64,000 nucleotides of DNA from Enhygromyxa salina (GTDB lineage: Bacteria > Myxococcota_A > Polyangia > Nannocystales > Nannocystaceae): the NCBI RefSeq assembly GCF_000737335.2, contig NZ_JMCC02000042.1:3246-67245 (forward strand). The letters run 5' to 3'. The translations under genes and the position numbers were made by a program. How positions within the stretch are numbered: the first letter of the stretch is position 1; each line of letters opens with the position of its first letter. Positions 55,892-63,769 of the stretch are shown one piece after another. The notes beneath the pieces are model-generated. The model was not told the DNA's origin. It was given only the letters and a program-made list of their open reading frames with translations, and did no database searches.

Positions 55892-56278
55892 AGGTTTGGG
55901 CGCAGGCTTGGGTGAGGGCGGCTCGCAGCGGGCGACGGCGTCGTCGAGCGTGAGGCTCAAGATCGCCGTGAACCCGGTGACTGTCCGGCGCTCGGCCTCG
56001 AGCGTTCGCACGGCCGCCTGCATTGCCGCGATTCGCACGCTGAGCTCAGCCTCGATCGCTTGCAGCTCGCGCTCGAGATCGAGCTCGGCCACCGACCAGG
56101 CCGCCGCCAGGCCGTCACCAGACAGCTGCTCATAGGCGTCCCGGATCCGGCGGAAACCCTCGGGATCCGCGTGCGGCGAGTGGTGGCGGAGCAGTCCGAA
56201 GTAGGCGCGCTTGATCGCCGCGCGCTCGAGGGTTGGCTCGAGGCCCAGCACGCGGAAGGGGTCGGGTGGGGCCTCCAT
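55883..56278 (-). CDS. J-domain-like protein with altered HPD motif
   Basis: 131 residues. The N-terminal ~55 residues match a J-domain (DPFRVLGLEPTLERAAIKRAYFGLL, GFRRIRDAYEQL). The canonical HPD loop is replaced by HHSPHADPEG, so coupling to Hsp70 may differ. A coiled helix (VAELDLERELQAIEAELSVRIAAMQA) follows, then a short tail. ATG at 56278 overlaps the stop of the Lys-rich protein (TGATG). It is the last gene of an overlapping GrpE-like/DnaK-like/Lys-rich/J-like operon. Confidence 0.8.
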   Translation of the reverse strand: MEAPPDPFRVLGLEPTLERAAIKRAYFGLLRHHSPHADPEGFRRIRDAYEQLSGDGLAAAWSVAELDLERELQAIEAELSVRIAAMQAAVRTLEAERRTVTGFTAILSLTLDDAVARCEPPSPKPAPKPST

Positions 56279-58467
56279 CAAGAGTTCTCCCAGTCGAAGA
56301 GCTCGCCCTGCCGGGGCGGCGTCTGGGCTCGCTTCTTGGAGCGCGACTTCGGCTCTGGCGCGGCTTGCTTCTTGGCGGTGGTTTTCTTGGCGGTGGTTTT
56401 CTTGGCGGTGGTTTTCTTGGCGGTGGCTTTCTTGGTCGCAGCCTTCTTGGTCGTGGCTTTCTTGGTCGCAGCCTTCTTAGTCGTGGCTTTCTTAGCCGTA
56501 GCCTTCTTAGTCGTAGTTTTTTTAGCCGTAGTTTTCTTAGCCGTGGTTTTCTTCGGCTTCTTGGCCGTGCGTCGTCGTACGCCAGCGTGGCGCTCCGCGA
56601 GCCGCACGATCCTCGGGGCGATGTCGTCGGCGTGGCCGCGCTGGTCCAACGCGGCGAGCAGCGCCACGGCGATCGGCTTGGTCGCATAGCGAGGGGCCCG
56701 CTCATCGATGAAGCAATCGAGCGCACGCGCGAGCGCGAGTGCCTGGTCCGAGAAACGACGCAGCAGCACGCCCACCCCATGCGTGGCCAAGGACTCCCAG
56801 CCATGGTCGTCGGCGATGAGGATGACGCGTAGCACCTGGTCGAGGCTCGGCGCGTCACCCAGGTGCAAATTGATGAACTCCACGCCGCGCTCCCGAAGGC
56901 GATCGTCCAGCATGAGCTGGAACCACAGCTGGACGTCGTGGGGTACGAGCTGCGCGGCGTGGCGATCTACGAACGCGCGCTGCGTGGGCCCGAGCTGATT
57001 GTTGGTGGCGACGAGGAGATCTAGATCGGCGAAGTCGGCCGGGACCGTCAGGTTTGGCGGCATCAGCCGGAACACGTCGAGCATCTCACCGAGCTCGAGC
57101 GCCAGATCCTCGTCGTCAGGATTGGGGTTGCTACGCATCGACGCGAGCGTGCGCTCGATATTGAGGATCATGTCCTTGACCTGAGATCGCTTGGGGCCTA
57201 CGGACTTGCGGGTGAGTTCGTGCTCGTCGAGCGCCCTGTGGGTCAGTCGCGCCAAGTGTCGGCGTGCGTCGCCGTGCACGAGCTCGAGCGCCTGTTCGAC
57301 GAACTTCAGCATGTCCTTCCAGTCCAACCAGCTGACGGCGGCGCATACCTCCTCGATCGAGGTCTGGGCATCAACGCGCACGCGCTCGGCCAGCTCGCGC
57401 GTGAGCGCGCCCGATTGCAGCAGCCTCGCGCCGACAGCTAGCAGCCACCCAGGCAGTGCGTCGTGCTCAAACGCCCCGACGGACCACCACGACAGCGTCC
57501 ATACCCACAGCCGACCATTCGACCTCACGCGGAGCAACCGGCGGCCCAGCTCGAGCGGGGCCTCGCAGTCGACGTTGTACGGGTGGTCCGGCGCTGGGAA
57601 ATTGTTGAGTACGTCGAGCACGAACGGGCCCAGCGCCGAAGACCGGTAGGCGGTCTCGAGCAGCGACGCCAACTCTGTGGGCAGCCTTCCAGGGGCGGAC
57701 AGCTGGCGGGCCAGCCGAATCGCGCGAATCAGCAGCTCGTGATCGGTGATCGGATCTGCGGCGCGTGCGAGCACGACGAGCGCGCGAGCGGACGGCCTGG
57801 CGCGCTTGGCCACCGCAGCGCCCAGAGCCAGTCGCCAGGCGAGCTGCGCCGTGATCGCCAGCAGCGGACGACGTTGTTCGGGCTCGAGGCGCATGACCTG
57901 GCGCTCGATCGCCTCGACGCGCTCGAGGTTGTCGCCAGCGGCCAACAGCGCCTGCTCGAGACCGGCGGGATCCGCTGGGATGGGGGCAGCGGTCTGCTTG
58001 GAGTCCGGGGGGGCCGCAATGCTGACAAGCTCGCGCAGCGTCTGCGTGGGTGGCTCCCCGCGATGCTCGACATAGGCCCGACACCAGCGGGCCAGCTCGG
58101 GGCTGCGCGCGGCCAGACTCGCGCCGAAGCTCGCCAACAGACCTTCGCCAAGCTCCCATTGCCGGGCCCGCAGCGCGCTCGCGATCAGCAGCCAGCTGCA
58201 CGCCTGGACCCGCGCTTCGTCGTGGCTGGTGAACAGCGTGGCACGGTCCGCGAGCGCCCGCGCGAACCCGAGCAACCGGGCCTCGTCGCGGTGGAGGTGG
58301 CAGAGCTCGAGCTCTGCCGCGATCAGCTCGAAGCTGACACCGGACTCGCCGGGCGCGAGATCGGCCGTGATCAGCCCAAGCACGTCCCCACGCCGCTTGG
58401 CCTTCTCGAGGTCTCGGGCGGCGCGCTTGTCCTGCTTTCGGCGCTGCCGATCCTTGCGCTTGGCCAC
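56278..58467 (-). CDS. Large helical protein with Lys-rich KKTTA repeat tail
   Basis: 729 residues from GTG at 58467, which overlaps the DnaK-like stop. Residues ~1-30 are basic (AKRKDRQRRKQDKRAARD). The main part, ~30-620, is helical and of no family I recognise, with repeat-like blocks such as LLAITAQLAWRLALG and WLDWKDMLKFVEQALELVHG. The last ~90 residues are a Lys/Ala/Thr tail of repeated KKTTA-type units (encoded by 56368-56564), like histone H1 or bacterial H1-like proteins, followed by ELFDWENS. The tail could bind DNA, RNA or ribosomes. Its place between a DnaK-like and a J-like gene suggests a chaperone-linked role (inference). Confidence 0.82.
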   Translation of the reverse strand: MAKRKDRQRRKQDKRAARDLEKAKRRGDVLGLITADLAPGESGVSFELIAAELELCHLHRDEARLLGFARALADRATLFTSHDEARVQACSWLLIASALRARQWELGEGLLASFGASLAARSPELARWCRAYVEHRGEPPTQTLRELVSIAAPPDSKQTAAPIPADPAGLEQALLAAGDNLERVEAIERQVMRLEPEQRRPLLAITAQLAWRLALGAAVAKRARPSARALVVLARAADPITDHELLIRAIRLARQLSAPGRLPTELASLLETAYRSSALGPFVLDVLNNFPAPDHPYNVDCEAPLELGRRLLRVRSNGRLWVWTLSWWSVGAFEHDALPGWLLAVGARLLQSGALTRELAERVRVDAQTSIEEVCAAVSWLDWKDMLKFVEQALELVHGDARRHLARLTHRALDEHELTRKSVGPKRSQVKDMILNIERTLASMRSNPNPDDEDLALELGEMLDVFRLMPPNLTVPADFADLDLLVATNNQLGPTQRAFVDRHAAQLVPHDVQLWFQLMLDDRLRERGVEFINLHLGDAPSLDQVLRVILIADDHGWESLATHGVGVLLRRFSDQALALARALDCFIDERAPRYATKPIAVALLAALDQRGHADDIAPRIVRLAERHAGVRRRTAKKPKKTTAKKTTAKKTTTKKATAKKATTKKAATKKATTKKAATKKATAKKTTAKKTTAKKTTAKKQAAPEPKSRSKKRAQTPPRQGELFDWENS
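56368..56564. repeat. 15-bp coding repeat of the Lys-rich tail
   Basis: About 13 imperfect units of TTCTTGGCGGTGGTT-type sequence (plus-strand view) encode repeats of Ala-Lys-Lys-Thr-Thr on the minus strand. The first copies are nearly identical; later copies vary at third positions. Unit number could change by slippage without breaking the frame. Confidence 0.85.
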
Positions 58468-60209
58468 TACACCTCCCCGGCCTCTTGTTCGAGGAAGAGA
58501 TCGAGCAGCTCGTCCTCGATCTCTTCGCGCTGGTTGGGCGTCGCTGCCTGCCACGCCAAGATCAGCTGGACCAGCTGCGCGTGGGTTGGGTCTTTCACCG
58601 TCTCGAGCAGGCGCTTGGCCCGGCGGATCAACGCGTTGTCGGTCCCGATCTGGCTCAGGTCTGGCGTCGCCCTGTCCGTTGCTGGGCCCGCCGCTGGGCC
58701 CGCTCGCGCTGGGTCGCGCTGGGTCTGGGTCGCGTCGGGCAGGCGCAGCGCCACGGTCTTTTGCTTGGCCTCGGCGCCGACTTGTGAGGCCGTGACCCGC
58801 ACGACGCCGTCTAGATCGTAGGCGAAACGAAACCGCACGGGTGTGCTCCGACGCGCGGGCTCGAGCTCGAGCTCGAACGACCCGATCGATAGATTTTCCG
58901 AGCAGCGCGGCGCCTCGCCTTGAAACACGTCCACGCGAACGAGCTCTTGGTCGTCGACCATCGTGTACATCTCGCGGGTCCGATCAGCGGGCAGCGCGGT
59001 GTTGCGATGAAGCACCGCCACGAAGGTGTCGGGGCCGTCCTCGAGGTAGAGATCGTCCTCGTCACCGACCGCGCGCAGGCCCAACGAGTGGGCGGCGACG
59101 TCGACCAAGATCCGATCACAGCTGACACCCGAGAGCATCCCACATTGGATCGCCGCGCCCAGCCCGACCGCCAAGTCAACGTCGATCTCTTCGTGAATGT
59201 CGACCTCGAAGGCCTCGGCCAACAGGGTGCGGACCAGCGGGATCCGGGTGGAGCCGCCGACCATGCAGATCCGCCCAATCTGCTCTTCGGGGCCAAGCTT
59301 GGCGTCTTGGATCGCGCGCTGGGCCAGCTCGATCGTCGTGCTCAGCATGCCCATGATCGCGGCCTCGAACTCGTGGCGTGTGACCGTGAGCTGCAGGTGG
59401 ACCGGCTTCGAGTTGGCAACCGCGATGAACTCTTCGCGGACCTCGACCTCGAGCTCGGTGGACAGCACGATCTTCGCGGCCTCGGCCGCGCTGCGCAGCC
59501 GCGCCTTGGCGGCCGCGTCGAGCTCGAGCCCGCGCGCCGTACCAAGCTCGTCGACGAACATGCGAACGAGCGCGTCATCGAAGTCGTCGCCGCCGAGGCT
59601 GGTGTTGCCGGTCGTGGCTCGGACCTCGCGCACGTCCTCGAACACCTCGAGCACCGACACATCGAAGGTGCCGCCGCCAAGATCGTAGACCAGCACCAGC
59701 TCGGGTGCGCTTGCCTGGTCGGCGCGCGCGTGGTCGTAGACCAGCGATGCGGCCGTTGGCTCGTTGAGCAGGCGAAGCACCCGCAGCCCGGCGAGCTCAC
59801 CCGCGGCCAGGGTTGCCCGCCGCTGCGCGTCATTGAAATAGGCCGGCACGGTGATGACCACGTCGCTGACCTTCTCGCCGGTTGTGGCCTGCGCTGCGGC
59901 GCTGAGCGAGCGCAGGATCTCGGCCGAGATTTGCTCGGGCAGCAGTGACTTGCCCGCGACCTCCACCGGCTCCGACTGGCCCATGCGCCGCTTGATCGAG
60001 CGCACGACCCGGTCGGGGTGCAACACCGCCAAGTTCCGCGCCTCACGGCCAACGAGCACGCGACCGTCCTCCGTGTACATGACGACCGAAGGCACGATCG
60101 CGCTGCCGTCAACCTCGAGCGCCTGCGGCACGCCGTCGTGCAAGCGGGCGATGACCGAGTTGGTCGTCCCCAGGTCGATCCCAAACACCCCCGTGTTTGC
60201 AGTGGTCAT
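58467..60209 (-). CDS. DnaK-like Hsp70 chaperone, short C-terminal lid
   Basis: 580 residues (classical DnaK ~638). The nucleotide-binding domain has GIDLGTTNSVIARL, VVITVPAYFNDAQRRAT, LRLLNEPTAASLVYDH, YDLGGGTFDVSVLEV and ICMVGGSTRIPLVR. The substrate domain follows (SLGLRAVGDEDDLYLEDGP, NTALPADRTREMYT, VDVFQGEAPRC). The C-terminal lid is short and rearranged, ending in an acidic helix (EEIEDELLDLFLEQEAGE), so client release may differ. ATG at 60209 overlaps the stop of the GrpE-like gene (ATGA). A paralogue of the housekeeping dnaK, not the main copy, is inferred from divergence and operon. Confidence 0.92.
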   Translation of the reverse strand: MTTANTGVFGIDLGTTNSVIARLHDGVPQALEVDGSAIVPSVVMYTEDGRVLVGREARNLAVLHPDRVVRSIKRRMGQSEPVEVAGKSLLPEQISAEILRSLSAAAQATTGEKVSDVVITVPAYFNDAQRRATLAAGELAGLRVLRLLNEPTAASLVYDHARADQASAPELVLVYDLGGGTFDVSVLEVFEDVREVRATTGNTSLGGDDFDDALVRMFVDELGTARGLELDAAAKARLRSAAEAAKIVLSTELEVEVREEFIAVANSKPVHLQLTVTRHEFEAAIMGMLSTTIELAQRAIQDAKLGPEEQIGRICMVGGSTRIPLVRTLLAEAFEVDIHEEIDVDLAVGLGAAIQCGMLSGVSCDRILVDVAAHSLGLRAVGDEDDLYLEDGPDTFVAVLHRNTALPADRTREMYTMVDDQELVRVDVFQGEAPRCSENLSIGSFELELEPARRSTPVRFRFAYDLDGVVRVTASQVGAEAKQKTVALRLPDATQTQRDPARAGPAAGPATDRATPDLSQIGTDNALIRRAKRLLETVKDPTHAQLVQLILAWQAATPNQREEIEDELLDLFLEQEAGEV

Positions 60210-60745
60210 TGCGTCCTCTTGTTCACGATCACTTCGCCCTCGCGGATCAAGGTGTCGCCTCGGGTCGCGGCCGAGCGCACGATTTGGGTCACGATGCCAT
60301 CGGCCAGGTCTGGGTTGTACTGGGTACCCACGACCCGAAAGCGCTGTCCTTGCGGTACCACGCCTGTGTCGGCGTGGCGCTGCAGCCCTTGCGCCGCGAT
60401 GAAGCGCTCGAGTCGCAAGCCGATCGCCGCCAGCCCGTCGGCGACCGCGGCCTGCTCCGCACCGAGCGTGCGCCGGGCGTCGTCGAGGCGATCGAGCGCG
60501 TCGAAGATCTCGTCGAGCGACGCCGGCGGCGTCTGCGACGGCCCGTCGAGGCGATCGAGCACGCTGCGGTGGTTGGTGCCCACGAGCTCGGCCAGCTCGT
60601 CGAGGCGGACCGAGATCTTGGTCTGCGCCCGCGCGATCATCTTGAGGCGGACCTCGAGGTCTGCGCCCAGGTCTGCCGCTACGCCCGGCTCCGAGTCGTT
60701 CGCCGGAGGCGTCTGCCCAAACAACGCACGGAAGCGGTCAAGCAT
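60206..60745 (-). CDS. GrpE-like nucleotide exchange factor
   Basis: 179 residues from MLDRFRALFGQ. An N-terminal helix leads into a long coiled coil (RLKMIARAQTKISVRLDELAELV, LDRLDDARRTLGAEQAAVADGLAAIGL). The C-terminal beta-wing is GrpE-like (GVVPQGQRFRVVGTQYNP, GIVTQIVRSAATRGDTLIREGEVIVN). It would release ADP from the DnaK-like protein whose gene overlaps it. The ATG at 60745 removes an unlikely N-terminal extension. It heads the overlapping four-gene chaperone operon. Confidence 0.85.
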   Translation of the reverse strand: MLDRFRALFGQTPPANDSEPGVAADLGADLEVRLKMIARAQTKISVRLDELAELVGTNHRSVLDRLDGPSQTPPASLDEIFDALDRLDDARRTLGAEQAAVADGLAAIGLRLERFIAAQGLQRHADTGVVPQGQRFRVVGTQYNPDLADGIVTQIVRSAATRGDTLIREGEVIVNKRTQ

Positions 60746-60940
60746 GGTTTGCCAGGTATCACGAGCTTTGGCCCGTGACAATGGCATGGATCCGGTGCGA
60801 GTGCATGCGTAGGTGCCGGTGCGTGGTGCAATGGCTCGCGACCGCGAGGCCATGACGCTCGCACACGCGGACGAGTCGAGAATGCCGCAACGCAGGTACG
60901 CCTCGAACTCGTCGACTCCGAACTCCGGCAGTCCGCCAGC

Positions 60941-61150
60941 TTACTCGACGTCAACATTGAAACAATTGCAGCTGCAGCTGAACATCGTGATCTTGGGGTC
61001 CTTCGCTTCTACTCCGCGGCGTCGGGCGCGGGAGTTTTCGATGTCGGTCCAGCGGCGAATTTCACGGATATTTTCCTGTGACAGACGGCGACCATGACCG
61101 TGAACGGGGCAGCGCTCTCGCTCGCCATGTTTGTCCTTGCGTCCAGACAT
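60941..61150 (-). CDS. Small basic protein with C-terminal CxCxC motif
   Basis: 69 residues from MSGRKDKHGERERCPVHGHGRR. The central part is charged and helical (LSQENIREIRRWTDIENSRARRR). The C-terminus, FSCSCNCFNVDVE, has three closely spaced Cys in CxCxC; a fourth Cys lies at position 14 with His nearby. The gene is open and stops at 60941, but lacks a strong ribosome-binding site. It could bind a metal, or be a short substrate for modification; both readings are speculative. The 195 bases between its stop and the GrpE-like start show no other gene. Confidence 0.45.
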   Translation of the reverse strand: MSGRKDKHGERERCPVHGHGRRLSQENIREIRRWTDIENSRARRRGVEAKDPKITMFSCSCNCFNVDVE

Positions 61151-61784
61151 CGGAGTGCACCTTCGCGCCCTTGCTAGCGGCTGCTTGGCTCGGCAGTGTA
61201 GCAGAAGTCGGTGCCTCGACGCTCTCCGCGCCGAAATCCCGCGCAGGGGTGGATGTCGAGGCGCGGCGAGCATCGCCGACTCGCAGCGCGCCGACTTGGT
61301 GGACGATCCTCGGCTTTGGGAGCGGGTACCGCTCGAGCAGCCGATAGAACGTTTCCCTCGTCGTCCCGCGCTGCGGGCGACGCTGGCCTCGCGGGCGAAG
61401 CGTCCGCTCACCGAAGACTCAGGACTGGTCCCTCACCGTGCTCGACGACGCCGCGCTTCGATGGCTGGTGTTGGCTTCGCCGGGCACCGCTGCGAAGCCA
61501 CCGATCTGGGACCTTCGCAGTTCGGCATGGGGCTTGGTGCCGAACAACACGCCGGAGATGGTCGACGTCCCGAGTGACAAAGATCGGGCGCTCGCCATAC
61601 TCAATGCGCCCAGCAACTTCTCCGAGCCGCCGGACATGCTGACCGTGCGGTCCACCCGCCGGCCAGCCTCCGAAGAGCTCCCAGTCCAGACGTTCCCGGA
61701 TCTTCAAGGAGACTCCCAGTCCAGATCTTGGGTTCTGTCTGAGGCTGCGGAGACTCCTTGTCCCGGTATCTATCGGCTCGTCAC
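61151..61784. other. 634-bp stretch without a confident gene
   Basis: Several frames are open on both strands but none is clearly real. A plus-strand frame from a GTG at 61438 to 61803 (LDDAALRWLVLASPG) reads like protein, and another plus frame from about 61260 to 61400 (LVDDPRLWERVPLEQP) also does, so a frameshifted or decayed gene is possible. A minus-strand frame at 61408-61788 competes. No domain is recognised, so no gene is called. Confidence 0.35.
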
Positions 61785-62141
61785 TCAATCTTCGAATATA
61801 TAATACGGACGAAAGCTGTCCAGCACATCCACCGCCCGCGCCAGCTTGTCCGCAACCTGCTCATGGTCGGGTGACCCCTCGAGCACCATCCGGTGGGCCT
61901 CCTCGAGCAACTCGCTGTAGACTGAGTAGCGAGCCTCTTCTTTCTCGCGCTCCTCGTCTGTCGTTGGATTTAGTTCGTGAGAATACCTCTTGGATTGCAA
62001 CGAGCGTCGGCTCGAGTTGTGGTAGCTTTCGATGACGTTTCCACAGAGCGCAAGGACCTTCAATGATGCCTTTCTGCTTGTCAAGATCTCGATCAGCATC
62101 TTAATGGGGGGAGGGGTCTCTCGGATGTATTTCTTTGACAT
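61785..62141 (-). CDS. Hypothetical helical protein
   Basis: 118 residues from MSKKYIRETPPPIKMLIEIL. The middle and C-terminal parts are helical and charged (DEEREKEEARYSVYSELLEEAHRM, DKLARAVDVLDSFRPYYIFED). The coding DNA is noticeably less GC-rich than neighbours, for example AT-rich codons in the first 50 residues. It starts 15 bases after the lipoprotein gene stop and is probably co-transcribed with it. No family is recognised. Confidence 0.6.
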   Translation of the reverse strand: MSKKYIRETPPPIKMLIEILTSRKASLKVLALCGNVIESYHNSSRRSLQSKRYSHELNPTTDEEREKEEARYSVYSELLEEAHRMVLEGSPDHEQVADKLARAVDVLDSFRPYYIFED

Positions 62142-62156
62142 GAAAAGCCCAACTCG

Positions 62157-62807
62157 TTAGTCAATGACGTGTCGAGGGTAGATGATCCTCTCGATCCCGA
62201 TCGGACCGGAGCCCACGACCTCGCCCGTCCGAGCATCGACGAGAGTCTTGGTCCGCCCCTGCTTCGTCCCCACGCTGCACCACATCACGTGCGGCTGCCC
62301 CTCCGCGCTGCGAAAGTCTAGCCTTACCTCGTTGCCCGGCGTGGCTCCCCTGGAGGCTCGTCGCATGATCCGACGCGCTCGCGACTCGCTCACCGTCCAC
62401 TCACAAGGGGCGTCCGCCCGACAATGCTGAATTTCGGATCCACCCACGACTCCGTCTTGTACGGACACGGCGATCTCGCCGCACGCTGAATTCGATCCAG
62501 GTTCACACACCTCCAGCCCGCAAAACCACGGCATGCCTGCATAATAACTACAAACCGAGACGTCGGCCATGGCATCACAGCTGATCGAGACCAGGTCCAG
62601 CGGCGAAAGTGCTCCGGCAGCTAACTTTTGCTCGAAGTGCTCGGTCGCGGTGTCCACCACCTGGCGCTTCACTTCCGATGCGCACACCGGGGAGTTGTCG
62701 ATGATCAGCGTCGGAACACAAGCCGGCCGTTCGGTGTCGGGAATGGGGGGTGGGCTCGCACAGCCCGCTGCGGCGGCGATGATCAGCATGCACAGGGCTC
62801 GTGCCAC
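62157..62807 (-). CDS. Cys-containing lipoprotein
   Basis: 216 residues from GTG at 62807 (ARALCMLIIAAAAGC lipobox). An ATG at 62789 would shorten the signal peptide. The mature region has about ten Cys: PACVPTLIIDNSPVCASEVKRQ, VSICSYYAGMPWFCGLEVC-like segments and a C-terminal CEWTVSESRARRIMRR, RLDFRSAEGQPHVMWC. No domain is recognised. Envelope location follows from the signal. It lies upstream of the helical hypothetical gene in the same orientation. Confidence 0.7.
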   Translation of the reverse strand: MARALCMLIIAAAAGCASPPPIPDTERPACVPTLIIDNSPVCASEVKRQVVDTATEHFEQKLAAGALSPLDLVSISCDAMADVSVCSYYAGMPWFCGLEVCEPGSNSACGEIAVSVQDGVVGGSEIQHCRADAPCEWTVSESRARRIMRRASRGATPGNEVRLDFRSAEGQPHVMWCSVGTKQGRTKTLVDARTGEVVGSGPIGIERIIYPRHVID

Positions 62808-62830
62808 CCTGTGTTGGCGGGGATGCCTGG

Positions 62831-62875
62831 GAGGAGATGGGGAAACCGGACTGAGAGGAGATGGGGAAACCGGAC
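62831..62875. repeat. Tandem 24-bp repeat upstream of the Cys lipoprotein
   Basis: GAGGAGATGGGGAAACCGGAC occurs at 62831-62851 and 62855-62875. Its core GGGGAAACCGGACTGAGAG (62839-62857) is nearly the same as the core of the repeats at 63673 and 63727. It lies just upstream of the GTG start at 62807. Confidence 0.8.
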
Positions 62876-62898
62876 CGGGCTCGCGCCGAGACGCGGCC
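62874..62898. repeat. 25-bp dispersed repeat, copy 1
   Basis: ACCGGGCTCGCGCCGAGACG plus CGGCC, matching 63896-63920 at 24 of 25 positions in the same orientation. The two copies bracket the two-gene module at 63069-63751. Confidence 0.8.
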
Positions 62899-63068
62899 GT
62901 TCGCCGTGGCAGCGTCGACACGGTGTGGTCGGGGAACGGGCCCTGTGACACGCAGCGGGCGACCGACGACGAGCCCCTCATGGACATGGTCTATACCATC
63001 CCGAACCCGGTGACGGCTGGGCTCGTGAAGTGGGGTTGGCTCCGGTCAGGGTTCACGACGGCGGAGTG

Positions 63069-63332
63069 TCACTTCCAGCGGGCGGCATCACGTTCAAACG
63101 CCTCCTCCTCACTAACGCCTTCAATGATGGAGCGCTCGAGCGAGACCAGTCGCGGCGCGTGTCCCCCGAGAGCCTCTTGGGCGAGGCTGAGTTCTCGGCC
63201 GATGCGTGTCACCGAGGAGACTCCCCGTCCGGTATCTCCGCTTGCTTTGTGGCCGTCTCTGTGGCCTTGGAGGCCGAAGTTGGCTCTCCACCGACCCACA
63301 AAACTGTAGGAGAGCCGCTTCTTTCCCGTCAT
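63069..63332 (-). CDS. Hypothetical protein, second gene of a coupled pair
   Basis: 87 residues from MTGKKRLSYSFVGRWR. The C-terminal half is helical (LSLAQEALGGHAPRLVSLERSIIEGVSEEEAFERD). The ATG overlaps the stop of the upstream gene (ATGA), so its translation is probably coupled to it. No family is recognised. The arrangement is like many two-gene modules, including toxin-antitoxin pairs, but nothing identifies it as one. Confidence 0.6.
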   Translation of the reverse strand: MTGKKRLSYSFVGRWRANFGLQGHRDGHKASGDTGRGVSSVTRIGRELSLAQEALGGHAPRLVSLERSIIEGVSEEEAFERDAARWK

Positions 63333-63751
63333 GCTGGACCCTTGGTCGCAAGACACCCAACAAAATGATCGGTATCTGCGGTCACGGTGAGGCGAAACGT
63401 CCGCCCTTGGAGCCGAAGATAATGTTCCGTTAGACGCACATTGTCACTCAAGAGCCGCAGATTCCCGACGTATTCGCTGAACCCCGGGACGCTGCGCCCA
63501 ACCGCTTCCAGTCGCGCAGCCCTTTGCTCCACAGTAGCCACGATGTCCCCGACGGCAACTTCATGAGTCTGGATGGTCGTGCCAGGAGGTGCCTCCCTAG
63601 CTAGGTTCGTCATTTCGGCAACGCAACTCCCCGGAAAGCGCGATGCAAAACTCACGAACTCACGTGCACCGAGGGGAACCGGACTGAGAGTCTTCATTTT
63701 GATCCTCCGATCACTGGGGGGAACCGGGGGAACCGGACTGAGAGTCTTCAT
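63329..63751 (-). CDS. Hypothetical protein, first gene of a coupled pair, with two tandem starts
   Basis: 140 residues from ATG 63751, or 122 from ATG 63697. Both ATG codons have the identical context GGAGGATCAAAATGAAG, with GGAGG six bases before the start. The upstream copy reads in frame into the downstream copy and gives a repeated MKTLSPVP start. The body (FVSFASRFPGSCVAEMTNL, AVGDIVATVEQRAARLEAVG, LRLLSDNVRLTEHYLRLQG) looks like real protein of no known family. The overlap with the next gene (ATGA) supports both being genes. Confidence 0.62.
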   Translation of the reverse strand: MKTLSPVPPVPPSDRRIKMKTLSPVPLGAREFVSFASRFPGSCVAEMTNLAREAPPGTTIQTHEVAVGDIVATVEQRAARLEAVGRSVPGFSEYVGNLRLLSDNVRLTEHYLRLQGRTFRLTVTADTDHFVGCLATKGPA

Positions 63752-63769
63752 TTTGATCCTCCGATCACT
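63673..63769. repeat. 43-bp direct repeat carrying a ribosome-binding site and start codon
   Basis: Identical units at 63673-63715 and 63727-63769, 54 bases apart. On the minus strand each contains GGAGG, the ATG and the first seven codons of the gene at 63329-63751. A spacing of 54 (18 codons) keeps both starts in frame. The core GGGGAACCGGACTGAGAG is also found upstream of the Cys lipoprotein at 62839-62857. Confidence 0.9.

Noticed and set aside
61408..61803. Real genes on either strand in the 61.4-61.8 kb region
   Set aside because: Competing frames on both strands look partly protein-like, none has a domain, ribosome-binding site or neighbour overlap, and a frameshifted remnant is equally likely.
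63069..63751. Toxin-antitoxin pair
   Set aside because: The two small overlapping genes fit the layout but show no recognised toxin or antitoxin motif, so only a hypothetical pair is called.
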